Shown here: positions 44,706-52,693 of the stretch, one piece after another
How positions within the stretch are numbered: the first letter of the stretch is position 1
Layout: the number at the start of each line of letters is the position of its first letter
Assembly (NCBI RefSeq): GCF_009696005.1
Contig: NZ_VUMV01000005.1
Span: forward strand, 143,021 to 207,020
Reading direction: 5' to 3'
Source: Bilifractor porci
Lineage (GTDB): Bacteria; Bacillota; Clostridia; Lachnospirales; Lachnospiraceae
DNA length: 64,000 nucleotides
Made by a program: the position numbers and the translations under genes
The notes under the pieces: model-generated
The model's database searches: none
What the model saw: the letters and a program-made list of their open reading frames with translations, nothing else
What the model was told of the DNA's origin: nothing

Positions 44706-45887
44706 ATGAATAAACGGTACAATCTGAATGAACCTGTAGACCGGCGCGGAACCTCCTGCCTGAAATATGACTTTGAAACAGAAAGGAAAAACAGAAATGA
44801 TCTGCTTCCTCTGTGGGTCGCCGACATGGATTTCCGGCTTCCGGAGGAAGTGCTTTCTGCCATGCGCCGGCGGCTTGATCACGGCATCTTCGGGTACACC
44901 GATCCGAAGCCGGCTTACGAAGCTGCCGTGCAAAGCTGGTCCTTGCGGCGCCACGGATGGAAGATCGGGAGCGGATGGAACACCATCACCCCCGGCGTCG
45001 TGTACGCAATTTCAACCGCCATCCGCGCATTCACCCGTGAAGGGGATGCCGTTCTCATCCAGCAGCCTGTTTACTACCCGTTCAGTGAATGCATTATTAA
45101 AAACAGGAGAACACAGATCGACAGCCCGCTTGTCTATGAAAACGGCCGTTATCACATCGATTTTGGTGATCTTGAGCGGAAAATTGCCGATCATCATGTA
45201 AAGCTTTTTCTGTTCTGCAGTCCGCACAACCCGGTCGGAAGAGTCTGGACAAGGGAGGAACTGCTCCGGGTCGGAGAGATCTGCCGCAGATATCATGTCC
45301 TGGTATTTGCCGATGAAATCCACTGCGATTTTGCTTTTCCGGGAAACCGGCATATTCCCTTTGCTTCTCTCGGTCCGGAATACGCGGACCTTTCCATTGT
45401 GGGAACATCGCCCAGCAAGACTTTCAATATTGCGGGACTGCAGGTGTCAAATATTATTATTCCCAACGACAGGCTGCGGGCGGTCTTTCGGGAAGAAAAC
45501 GCGGCTGCGGGATATTCGCAGGCAAATGTCTTCGGTCTTACCGCCTGCCAGGCTGCCTACGAAATGGGCGAGAGGTGGTTTGATGAGATACGGGATTATA
45601 TATGGGAAAACGTGCAGTTTACGGATCGTTTCCTGCGAGAACATCTGCCTGAGATCCGTCTCGTGCAGCCGGAAGGAACCTATCTGTTATGGCTGGATAT
45701 GAGCGGGCTTCACCTTTCTGCCGAACAGCTGCACCGGCTCATCACCGAGAAAGCCCATCTGTGGCTCGATGACGGCAGCATCTTCGGCCCGTCGTCATCT
45801 GAATTTGAACGAATCAATGCAGCCACGCAGAGAAGCGTGCTGGAAAAGGCACTTCATCAGCTGGAGACCGCGGTTCATTCTTGCTGA
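44706..45887 (+). CDS. PatB/MalY-type PLP-dependent C-S beta-lyase (aminotransferase class I/II fold)
   Basis: 393 aa. Starts with the family pattern VDRRGTSCLKYD and LPLWVADMDF, then GIFGYTDPKPAYEAAVQSW. Cofactor site: FCSPHNPVGRVWT and the Schiff-base Lys in VGTSPSKTFNIAGLQ (about 238). Members split cystathionine or other cysteine S-conjugates to pyruvate, ammonia and a thiol. With the GST-like partner upstream it could process cysteine conjugates. The ATG lies 1 bp after the previous stop. Confidence 0.92.
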   Translation: MNKRYNLNEPVDRRGTSCLKYDFETERKNRNDLLPLWVADMDFRLPEEVLSAMRRRLDHGIFGYTDPKPAYEAAVQSWSLRRHGWKIGSGWNTITPGVVYAISTAIRAFTREGDAVLIQQPVYYPFSECIIKNRRTQIDSPLVYENGRYHIDFGDLERKIADHHVKLFLFCSPHNPVGRVWTREELLRVGEICRRYHVLVFADEIHCDFAFPGNRHIPFASLGPEYADLSIVGTSPSKTFNIAGLQVSNIIIPNDRLRAVFREENAAAGYSQANVFGLTACQAAYEMGERWFDEIRDYIWENVQFTDRFLREHLPEIRLVQPEGTYLLWLDMSGLHLSAEQLHRLITEKAHLWLDDGSIFGPSSSEFERINAATQRSVLEKALHQLETAVHSC

Positions 45888-45937
45888 ATGAAACAGGAAC
45901 AACTTTCCTGACAGATCTTTAAAAACAGGAGGAAAAA

Positions 45938-47083
45938 ATGGATTTTGAAACGAAATGCGTCCACGGAGGCTGTACATCTTCCGCGGATCAGTATAAAGCA
46001 CTCAGCTATCCGATCTACCAGACAGCCAGCTTTGCTCACGCCAGCTTTGGTTCCAGCACCGGGTTTGATTACACACGGGAGTCCAATCCGACCAGGGAAC
46101 GCCTGGAGCATACGGTGGCTTCTCTTGAAGAAGCTGCCGGCGCGGTTGCTTTTTCCAGCGGCATGGCTGCCATCAGCACGGTTATGGAGCTGTTCCGTCC
46201 GGGAGATCACTTTATCATCGAACAGGATCTTTACGGCGGGAGCATCCGCCTGTTTCATACCATTTGTGAGAAAAACGGGCTCACCTTCACCTACGCCTCG
46301 TTTAGCAGTGATGACATTGAAAGCATGATCAGGCCGAGTACGAAAGCCCTTTATGTTGAAACACCCACGAACCCTATGATGAAAGTCGTGGATATCCGCA
46401 GGCTTGCCGACATTGCGCACCGCCATGGTCTCCTTCTTATCATTGATAATACGTTCCTCTCGCCTTATTTCCAGAAGCCGCTGACCCTCGGGGCGGATAT
46501 TGTGGTACACAGCGGGACAAAGTATCTGGGCGGCCATAACGATACGATTGCCGGATTTGCGGCGGCCTCCTCCTTAGAAATCGTGGAACACCTTCACGAA
46601 ACAGCCATGAGCATCGGATCTGTCCTGGCTCCGTTTGACAGCTGGCTGATCCTTCGCGGTATCCAGACACTGGCCATAAGGCTTGAACGAGCGGAAAAAA
46701 ACGCGATGCAAATTGCCCTGTGGCTGAAGGAACAGCCTTGTATCAAAAACGTGTACTATCCCGGTCTTCCGGAGCATCCCGGATATGCCATTATGAAAAA
46801 ACAGGCGTCCGGCTTTGGAGCTATGGTAAGCTTCCGCACAGATTCCAGGGAAACGGCCATTCATATCCTGAACCATGTAAAACTGATCTCTTTTGCAGAG
46901 AGTCTGGGAGGTACAGAATCTCTTATCACTTATCCGCTGACGCAGACCCATGCCGATGTTCCCGAAGATATGCGAAGGAAATCCGGCATCGACGACACCC
47001 TTCTCAGGCTTTCCGTCGGGATCGAGAGTGCGGAGAATCTGATTGACGATCTGGCTTCGGCTCTGCCACTGTCAAAAATCTGA
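45938..47083 (+). CDS. Cys/Met metabolism PLP enzyme (cystathionine gamma-synthase/lyase family)
   Basis: 381 aa. Seen: YTRESNPTRERLEHTVASLE, the PLP-phosphate loop FSSGMAAISTV, YVETPTNPMMKVVDI and the Schiff-base Lys in VVHSGTKYLGGHND (about 198). It could make cystathionine, split it, or act as methionine gamma-lyase; sequence alone does not decide. It follows the PatB-type lyase by 50 bp with its own AGGAGG, completing the sulfur operon. Confidence 0.9.
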   Translation: MDFETKCVHGGCTSSADQYKALSYPIYQTASFAHASFGSSTGFDYTRESNPTRERLEHTVASLEEAAGAVAFSSGMAAISTVMELFRPGDHFIIEQDLYGGSIRLFHTICEKNGLTFTYASFSSDDIESMIRPSTKALYVETPTNPMMKVVDIRRLADIAHRHGLLLIIDNTFLSPYFQKPLTLGADIVVHSGTKYLGGHNDTIAGFAAASSLEIVEHLHETAMSIGSVLAPFDSWLILRGIQTLAIRLERAEKNAMQIALWLKEQPCIKNVYYPGLPEHPGYAIMKKQASGFGAMVSFRTDSRETAIHILNHVKLISFAESLGGTESLITYPLTQTHADVPEDMRRKSGIDDTLLRLSVGIESAENLIDDLASALPLSKI

Positions 47084-47158
47084 GAATCGAAGCACATAAC
47101 CATCCAGTCTATGTACGTTTCACACGGACGTCATCTTATTGTCAATATTTGTAAATAT

Positions 47159-47200
47159 ATGAGCGGCATCCCATGACTAAGGCCACGGGATACCGCTCAT
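47159..47200 (+). terminator. inverted repeat after the sulfur operon
   Basis: ATGAGCGGCATCCCATG pairs with CACGGGATACCGCTCAT with one mismatch. It lies about 75 bp after the last gene. The T-run is poor, so it may be a weak or Rho-linked end. The remaining bases of the gap show nothing else. Confidence 0.5.
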
Positions 47201-47252
47201 ATTGGCACAAAAATGATATTTTCCGCGAAAATCATTTCACAAAGAAAAAAGA

Positions 47253-47288
47253 AAATCGGTAAATCCTGCAAACGGATTTACCGATTTT
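47253..47288 (-). terminator. terminator of the tRNA pair
   Basis: Minus-strand arms AATCGGTAAATCC and GGATTTACCGATT around a 7-nt loop, followed by TTCTTTTTTC. Placed directly after tRNA-Met. Confidence 0.85.
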
Positions 47289-47291
47289 TCG

Positions 47292-47365
47292 TAGCGAGAG
47301 GGAGACTTGAACTCTCGACACCGCGGGTATGAACCGCGTGCTCTAGCCAACTGAGCTATCTCGCC
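47292..47365 (-). tRNA. tRNA-Met (anticodon CAT)
   Basis: 74 nt, cloverleaf readable on the minus strand: acceptor GGCGAGA with TCTCGCT (first pair G-U), D arm GCTC/GAGC, anticodon loop TTCATAC in a CGCGG/CCGCG stem, T loop TTCAAGT. One A-C mismatch appears in the T stem. CCA is not encoded. The G-U first pair and sequence fit an elongator type rather than an initiator. Confidence 0.95.
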
Positions 47366-47400
47366 ATATGAATGTTTACGACTGCGGCTTGGGTTTAACG

Positions 47401-47473
47401 TGGGGCCTACAGGGCTCGAACCTGTGACCCTCTGCTTGTAAGGCAGATGCTCTCCCAGCTGAGCTAAGACCCC
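47401..47473 (-). tRNA. tRNA-Val (anticodon TAC)
   Basis: 73 nt: acceptor GGGGTCT with AGGCCCC, D arm GCTC/GAGC, anticodon loop CTTACAA, T arm ACAGG TTCGAGC CCTGT. CCA is not encoded. It precedes tRNA-Met by 35 bp in the same transcript. Confidence 0.96.
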
Positions 47474-47502
47474 GAACCGGCTGCTTCGCAACTCGCTTTG
47501 CT

Positions 47503-47532
47503 ATTATATAATGCAGCCGGAAGCTTTGTCAA
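47503..47532 (-). promoter_or_regulatory. promoter of the tRNA-Val/tRNA-Met unit
   Basis: On the minus strand: TTGACA (47527-47532), 18-bp spacer, TATAAT (47503-47508), about 30 bp before tRNA-Val. Both hexamers are consensus, as expected for a stable-RNA promoter. Confidence 0.85.
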
Positions 47533-47669
47533 CAAGAATTTTTTGAATGTGGCGGTATCCTGAAAATGCAGAAAAAATTGCGAACGAAAAACGAGGAATC
47601 TTCCAAAATCGGGAAGCGCTTTGGGAACGGAGGGGAATAGTTAGAACAGATGGAGGTGCATTTTGACGT

Positions 47670-47993
47670 CTAATGTGTTTTTTGTCTGCGCTGAAGGCGT
47701 CTTGCCACGGTAACCAAAGCCTCCAAATCTTCTTTTTCCATATTCTGGGACAGGGAATAAAGCTCGCTGATGATCAGGGGATCGGATGGACTGGTATCGA
47801 AGAATTCTTTGGGGGTTACGCCAAGATAATCACAGATATACAGGAACTCGGATAAGGAAGGTAAGGCTTTGCCGGATGAGATGCTCTGGATATAACTTTT
47901 ACTGTGTCCAAGGTCCAGGCTCATCTTATATTCCGATACATTCTTTTTTATCCTTAATTCTGAGATTCTTGTTCTTATAAAATTTTCATCCAT
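47670..47993 (-). CDS. XRE-type helix-turn-helix regulator
   Basis: 107 aa. The HTH covers about residues 8-62: IRTRISELRIKKNVSEYKMS, then LGHSKSYIQSISSGKALPSL and FLYICDYLGVTPKEFFDT. The C-terminal ~40 residues are helical. ATG 47993 (MDENFIRT) follows GAGG; the frame extends 10 residues further upstream without a better site. It is divergent from the surface-locus kinase, and the 206-bp gap carries repeated TACCG half-sites, so it may control itself and that locus. Confidence 0.87.
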   Translation of the reverse strand: MDENFIRTRISELRIKKNVSEYKMSLDLGHSKSYIQSISSGKALPSLSEFLYICDYLGVTPKEFFDTSPSDPLIISELYSLSQNMEKEDLEALVTVARRLQRRQKTH

Positions 47994-48030
47994 ATTATTA
48001 CCTCTTTTATACATTCTATACAAAAATGAG

Positions 48031-48089
48031 CGGTAATAATCACGATTAAACTACCGATTACAGTTGAAATATACCGATTTAAGCGGTAG
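48031..48089. promoter_or_regulatory. cluster of TACCG/CGGTA half-sites (possible XRE operator)
   Basis: CGGTAA (48031-48036), TACCGA (48052-48057), TACCGA (48072-48077) and CGGTAG (48084-48089) form inverted pairs, including ACTACCG with CGGTAGT. They lie directly upstream of the XRE gene and within the leader side of the kinase gene. Confidence 0.45.
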
Positions 48090-48199
48090 TATTGAGAGAA
48101 ATAAATGAATTTCATTTGTAAACCTGTGGATAAACAGAGGGAATACAGGGGGTACCCAGCGCTGCTGTTTTCCCGAACGAAGCCTGATTCCGTTTAAGT

Positions 48200-48817
48200 A
48201 TGAGACAGCCAGAGAATTATTCAGAAATAGTAAAAAGAGAAAATATGGCACGTCAGATGCAGTTCCATTTTTTATACAATACCCTGAGCTCCATCCGGGA
48301 AGTTGTTCTGCAGGATCCGGAATATGCTTCTGACCTGATTTATGACTTTACCGTATATCTGCGGGCATGCATACGAACCATGCAGAATCAGGAACTGATT
48401 TCTGTCTATCAGGAAATGGAGTATGTACGGGCGTATGTAAATATTGAAAAAATGCGGATGGGGAAACGTCTGCATGTCACTTATGATTTGCAGTCCGAAG
48501 ATTTCAAGATTGTTCCGCTAAGCATACAGCCTCTGGTTGAAAATGCCATCCGGCATGGAATCTTCCCCAAGGGGCTGCAGGGAGGGAATGTGAGCATTAA
48601 GGCGGAAACGCTGGCCGGATGCCATATCATTACCGTAAAAGATGATGGCGTTGGATTCGATTATCAGAAGGTGCAGGATGAGGTCAGACGCGGCGAAAGG
48701 GATTCTGTCGGACTGGATAATACAACATCTCGCCTGAAGCAGCAATGCAATGCGGATATTGTGATTACCAGCGAGATTGGCACAGGCACGACAGTAACCA
48801 TTCTTGTGCCAATATGA
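48200..48817 (+). CDS. short LytS-type sensor histidine kinase without sensor domain
   Basis: 205 aa. His_kinase domain from residue ~15 with the phospho-acceptor His in QFHFLYNTLSSI, then HATPase: N-box QPLVENAIRHGI, G1 VKDDGVGFD, G2 GLDNTTSRL. No membrane helix or sensor domain is visible and none is encoded upstream in frame. ATG 48200 has a poor ribosome site; ATG 48245 just before the His box is possible. The likely partner response regulator is encoded at 51671, beyond a large surface-protein gene. Confidence 0.86.
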   Translation: MRQPENYSEIVKRENMARQMQFHFLYNTLSSIREVVLQDPEYASDLIYDFTVYLRACIRTMQNQELISVYQEMEYVRAYVNIEKMRMGKRLHVTYDLQSEDFKIVPLSIQPLVENAIRHGIFPKGLQGGNVSIKAETLAGCHIITVKDDGVGFDYQKVQDEVRRGERDSVGLDNTTSRLKQQCNADIVITSEIGTGTTVTILVPI

Positions 48818-48913
48818 CAGAAAAATCCGGTTCCAGCCGGACGGAATAGGGTAGCACAGCACTCCTGGGCACCGAAAATGACGAAAGAAGAAAAGACAGA
48901 ACAGGAGACTCCG

Positions 48914-51655
48914 ATGACAAAGAGAATATTTCACAAAATAATCCTAACCGTTTGTCTGATTCTGGCATTAGTCAGCAGCCTCTATGTGCCTGCGTTTGCG
49001 GATGAAGGAACCCTGAATACCGGGGCCGCTTCTGAACAGAGTGGGGAATCGGTGCTGGGGTCAAGCGAACCAATCGTGAATAACACAGAAACGCAGGGGA
49101 ATACGGAAGAAAGCGGACAGCAGACGGAGTCTGTCGGATCACAGGAAAGCGCAGAGAAAAAACAGCAGGAAAGCGCGGAGGAATCAGGGCTGCAGGATGA
49201 CAGTGCGGCAGAAAGCCGACAGGCCGCGAAAAACAACTCTCTCAGGTCGGAGGACTCGCTGCGGGCATATACGGAGATTACAGGAACGCTTCCTGATTCC
49301 ATCACCGGTCTGGATCAGCTTTATTATGGAAGTGTGGCGAACGATTCTGCCGCGCCGTTTCATAATGCGGAGGAACTGCAGAATATTCTGGAAAATGGGG
49401 AGGAGACCTATGCCAAGGCTGTATGGAAAAAATACAGATATGATTTGTATGACCCCAATTTCCAGGGCAGAGGCGGGTGCGGTGCGCTTGTCATACCGTC
49501 CGGCGAGAAATATAACAAAAAGAAACCGGATACGGACAGCAGTCCTGACTATGCGGACGAACTGTTAGAAACAACCGGCCATGAATATCCGAAAGATGGG
49601 AATGGACCGTTTCATGCGGATGTTTCCGCAAAGATAGAACCGGTGGAAAACGGGACGCTGGTGAACGGTGCGCTGGTGGAAAGCGACGAGAATGATTTTA
49701 CCCTGCAGAAAACCGCATCACCGGATGAGGGCGATGCTAATCAGAACAGAGAATATACCATAGGTTTGAAAGCCACGCCGGATCTGAAGCAGGTGAAGCC
49801 GGTTGTTTTTATCTTTCAGATACAGACAAGCTGGCAGATGTTTGATAAAACACATGCGAATGACCGGGCGTCCCTGGTGAATGGAAAGGCGGTGACGCAG
49901 GATCTGCTTTCTTTATACGAAATGAAGCAGGGCTTTCTGGATTTCATGGATTGGATGAAAAACTATACCGATGGAAGCCTGATGCTGGGAATTACAAATT
50001 TCCAGCATGGGGGAACGCATTCCATGATTGAGAGTCCGTATTTTACGAATGACGCGGAAAGCATTATGGAAGGCCTTTATGGATGGGACAGCTTTGGGGA
50101 CTGTGAGCATATTCATTATTCTAATGGAGAATTAAAGAATGCGCAAAAGCAGCTGAACAACAGCAGTAATTTTACAAATTGGACAGATGCTGACGGAAAC
50201 TCTGTCTATAATAACGCGGAAATGATTTCCATCATAGTCGGCGGCGCGTGTGAAGCCAAGGATCTGAGCAGTGGAAGCGTTAATCTGCCGACGATACCGG
50301 ATGGCGTCATCAAACATCAGTATGGCATCCGGACGAACAGCGGAACCGGTGCCGTGGCTGACGATATGATTTCCTGGATCGACTATTGCGCGCAGGGAGG
50401 CAAAAAAACTGCCGGAGCCTTTGATACGGGAGAATATTATAAAAATGTTGTGACAAGAGAGCAGTTTTTTGAGACGCTGAAATCCATCTATGCCGATGTA
50501 CAGGAAAAGGCGCCGAATGAGCAGACTGTATCCAATGTCAAAGTGGAAGATACCATTACCTCTGAATTCGATGTAAATACCTCTTCGATAAAAGCGTACA
50601 TCGGCGGCCAGGATGTGACAGACCGTGTGAATATCCAGGTAAATAAGCAGGGTGACGGCACAGCGAAGGTAAGCTGTGAATTCGGGACAGTGGCAAACGG
50701 GAAAGAAGTGCATTTGCAGATTCCTGTGCAGGCAAAGGATGACTTTATCGGAAGCAATAATGTTCTTACCAATCAGGGAACGCCGACGATTTCTTACCAG
50801 GGGCGCATAGACGGAACCAGCTATACACAGAAGTTTACAGATAATCCTGCAGTAAATGTGCCGGTCCGGTTCTGGGTCGATGATGGGGAGACGGCAGATG
50901 TGGAGGCCGGAAAAAGCATAGATCTGTCGGAGTTAGCCAAGGATTCCTCGGATGCCCACATCATGACAGATGCGGTGGAAAACAGTTTGGACAAATACAG
51001 CCAGATCGAGGGAACACTGACGTATCAGTGGGTGGATGACCAAGGAAATCCCGTAGGGTCATCCACATCGGCAGTCATCAATCAGGACAGCAGGACGCCG
51101 CCGGAGATTCCTTCGTATACGGTGCATACGTCGGAAGATGATGCGGGAAAGACGGACACTTATAAGTTGAAAGTCACGTTCACACCGGTGGAGGTCAGAA
51201 GCGAGACAACGTCAAAGAAGGCAGTAGGAGCAGGGACAGAAGAGGGAACGGCAGGCATTCGTATTATACGGAAGCAGGAGGGAAAGATATATATCAAGAA
51301 AGTCATCGATAATTATTCGGATTACCAGGACAAACTGGCGGATGACGAATTTATCGTCCAGGCAGATTCAGAAGGAGATGGGGCATCTGAAATAAATGCA
51401 GAGGTTGTGTTGAAGCACAATCAGGTCAGTCCGGCCATCTTGATCAAAGAAAAAACCGTTCTGCGTATTTCTGAAATCGTACCGAAGGAATATGAACTGA
51501 CGGGAATTACGATTTCCGGAGGCGGAAGCGAGGAAGGAGATCTGGTAACGGTAGACAAAGGAGAAGAAGTAGTTATTACTGTTCATAACAAGTATATCGG
51601 AAAAGCATTTTTCCATGCATCAGACACAATAAAGAATATTTTCCATCATAAGTAA
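48914..51655 (+). CDS. large secreted surface protein with VWA-like domain
   Basis: 913 aa from ATG 48914, which has GGAG at good spacing. Signal peptide (about 1-28, cleavage after AFA), Ser/Glu/Gln-rich low-complexity stretch (about 30-110), a VWA-like region (about 290-535, beginning VVFIFQIQTSW, so the MIDAS DXSXS is not conserved), beta-rich adhesin-like domains, and a C-terminal module (about 792-913) shared with the protein encoded at 52694. There is no LPXTG motif or C-terminal membrane helix, so attachment must be by another route. It lies between the kinase and response-regulator genes of the same locus. Confidence 0.8.
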   Translation: MTKRIFHKIILTVCLILALVSSLYVPAFADEGTLNTGAASEQSGESVLGSSEPIVNNTETQGNTEESGQQTESVGSQESAEKKQQESAEESGLQDDSAAESRQAAKNNSLRSEDSLRAYTEITGTLPDSITGLDQLYYGSVANDSAAPFHNAEELQNILENGEETYAKAVWKKYRYDLYDPNFQGRGGCGALVIPSGEKYNKKKPDTDSSPDYADELLETTGHEYPKDGNGPFHADVSAKIEPVENGTLVNGALVESDENDFTLQKTASPDEGDANQNREYTIGLKATPDLKQVKPVVFIFQIQTSWQMFDKTHANDRASLVNGKAVTQDLLSLYEMKQGFLDFMDWMKNYTDGSLMLGITNFQHGGTHSMIESPYFTNDAESIMEGLYGWDSFGDCEHIHYSNGELKNAQKQLNNSSNFTNWTDADGNSVYNNAEMISIIVGGACEAKDLSSGSVNLPTIPDGVIKHQYGIRTNSGTGAVADDMISWIDYCAQGGKKTAGAFDTGEYYKNVVTREQFFETLKSIYADVQEKAPNEQTVSNVKVEDTITSEFDVNTSSIKAYIGGQDVTDRVNIQVNKQGDGTAKVSCEFGTVANGKEVHLQIPVQAKDDFIGSNNVLTNQGTPTISYQGRIDGTSYTQKFTDNPAVNVPVRFWVDDGETADVEAGKSIDLSELAKDSSDAHIMTDAVENSLDKYSQIEGTLTYQWVDDQGNPVGSSTSAVINQDSRTPPEIPSYTVHTSEDDAGKTDTYKLKVTFTPVEVRSETTSKKAVGAGTEEGTAGIRIIRKQEGKIYIKKVIDNYSDYQDKLADDEFIVQADSEGDGASEINAEVVLKHNQVSPAILIKEKTVLRISEIVPKEYELTGITISGGGSEEGDLVTVDKGEEVVITVHNKYIGKAFFHASDTIKNIFHHK

Positions 51656-51670
51656 GAGGGTGTGAATGGT

Positions 51671-52471
51671 ATGAGGGCTGTTATTGTCGAAGATGAGCAG
51701 TTGATGATTGATGCATTTGTACGTATGGGAAGAGAAATTGAGGATCTCTCCATCGTGGGAAAATTTTTAACTGCGGAAGATGCCGTTAAATTCTCCCAGA
51801 CGAATTCTTATGAAGCCGCTTTTTTGGATATCCGGCTGCCGGGAATGGATGGCATTGAATGCGCGAAAAGGATGCGGCAGATCATGCCGCAGTTGCTGAT
51901 TGTTTTTATTTCCGCATATGACAGCTATCTGCGTGAGACAAATCAGATCGGAGGAGACGGGTATCTTCTCAAGCCTTATAATGAAGAAATTTTACGAAAG
52001 ACGATGGACCGGCTCCGTCTGCTGGAAAAAAGACAGAGAAAAAATGTCTATGTGAAAATGTTTGGCAGATTTACCGTTATGAAAGACGGTGTCCCCGTGC
52101 CGCTGCGAGGAAAGGCAAAAGAAATTCTGGCGCTCATTATGGTAAACAGGGGAAAAGAAGTCAGTAATGAGGAAATCTACACGACCATCTGGGAGTCGCG
52201 GGAATACAGTAATGTGAATATGAAGGTGTACTATAATGCGTTAAAACGGCTGAAAGACAGCCTAAAGAAATATGGGCTGGAAAACCTTATTTATTCAACC
52301 GGAAGCGGACAGATGGCAAATGTGGACCTGTTTGACTGCGATTATTATTCGTGGTTGGATCACAGAAACGACAGGCAGGAACAATTTGAGGGGGAATTTT
52401 TATCGGAATACTCGTGGGGAGAATACATACTGGCGGATATTATTTATGAGGAATCCCGATTGGAATGGTGA
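51671..52471 (+). CDS. response regulator with SARP/OmpR-like DNA-binding domain
   Basis: 266 aa. Receiver domain (about 1-120) with AVIVEDEQ, phospho-Asp in AAFLDIRLPGMDG, Ser in FISAYDS and Lys in YLLKPYN. The C-terminal winged helix (about 128-230) resembles SARP activators: VKMFGRFTVMKDGVPVPLRG, then KAKEILALIMVNRGKEVSNE. ATG 51671 lies 10 nt after GAGGG; the GTG at 51662 is too close. Probably paired with the short kinase at 48200. A terminator overlaps the stop codon. Confidence 0.9.
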   Translation: MRAVIVEDEQLMIDAFVRMGREIEDLSIVGKFLTAEDAVKFSQTNSYEAAFLDIRLPGMDGIECAKRMRQIMPQLLIVFISAYDSYLRETNQIGGDGYLLKPYNEEILRKTMDRLRLLEKRQRKNVYVKMFGRFTVMKDGVPVPLRGKAKEILALIMVNRGKEVSNEEIYTTIWESREYSNVNMKVYYNALKRLKDSLKKYGLENLIYSTGSGQMANVDLFDCDYYSWLDHRNDRQEQFEGEFLSEYSWGEYILADIIYEESRLEW

Positions 52472-52492
52472 GAAAACACCATTCCTTTTTTT
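52462..52492 (+). terminator. intrinsic terminator at the end of the response-regulator gene
   Basis: GGAATGGTG (52462-52470) and CACCATTCC (52477-52485) followed by TTTTTTT. The stem includes the stop codon. It separates the regulatory half of the locus from the structural half. Confidence 0.9.
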
Positions 52493-52693
52493 ACGGCTTT
52501 TTACAGGCATCTTCTGCCCTCGTGGACGGGGCGATGAAGCTCTTGCTGCACAGACCTGTTGGTTTTTCGTTGGTAGGGCTTTTATATAATGGACACAACA
52601 GGAACCGGAATGCACAGGCCGGTTTGTAAATCCTGCCGGCAGCAAAAGCACTGCCATGGAAAATCCTTGAATTTTTTTCAGGAGGAGCTTCTG

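Noticed and set aside
47237..47491. 84-codon frame on the minus strand with AQLGEHLPYKQRVTGSS
   Set aside because: It is a translation through tRNA-Val and tRNA-Met, a well-known false gene pattern.
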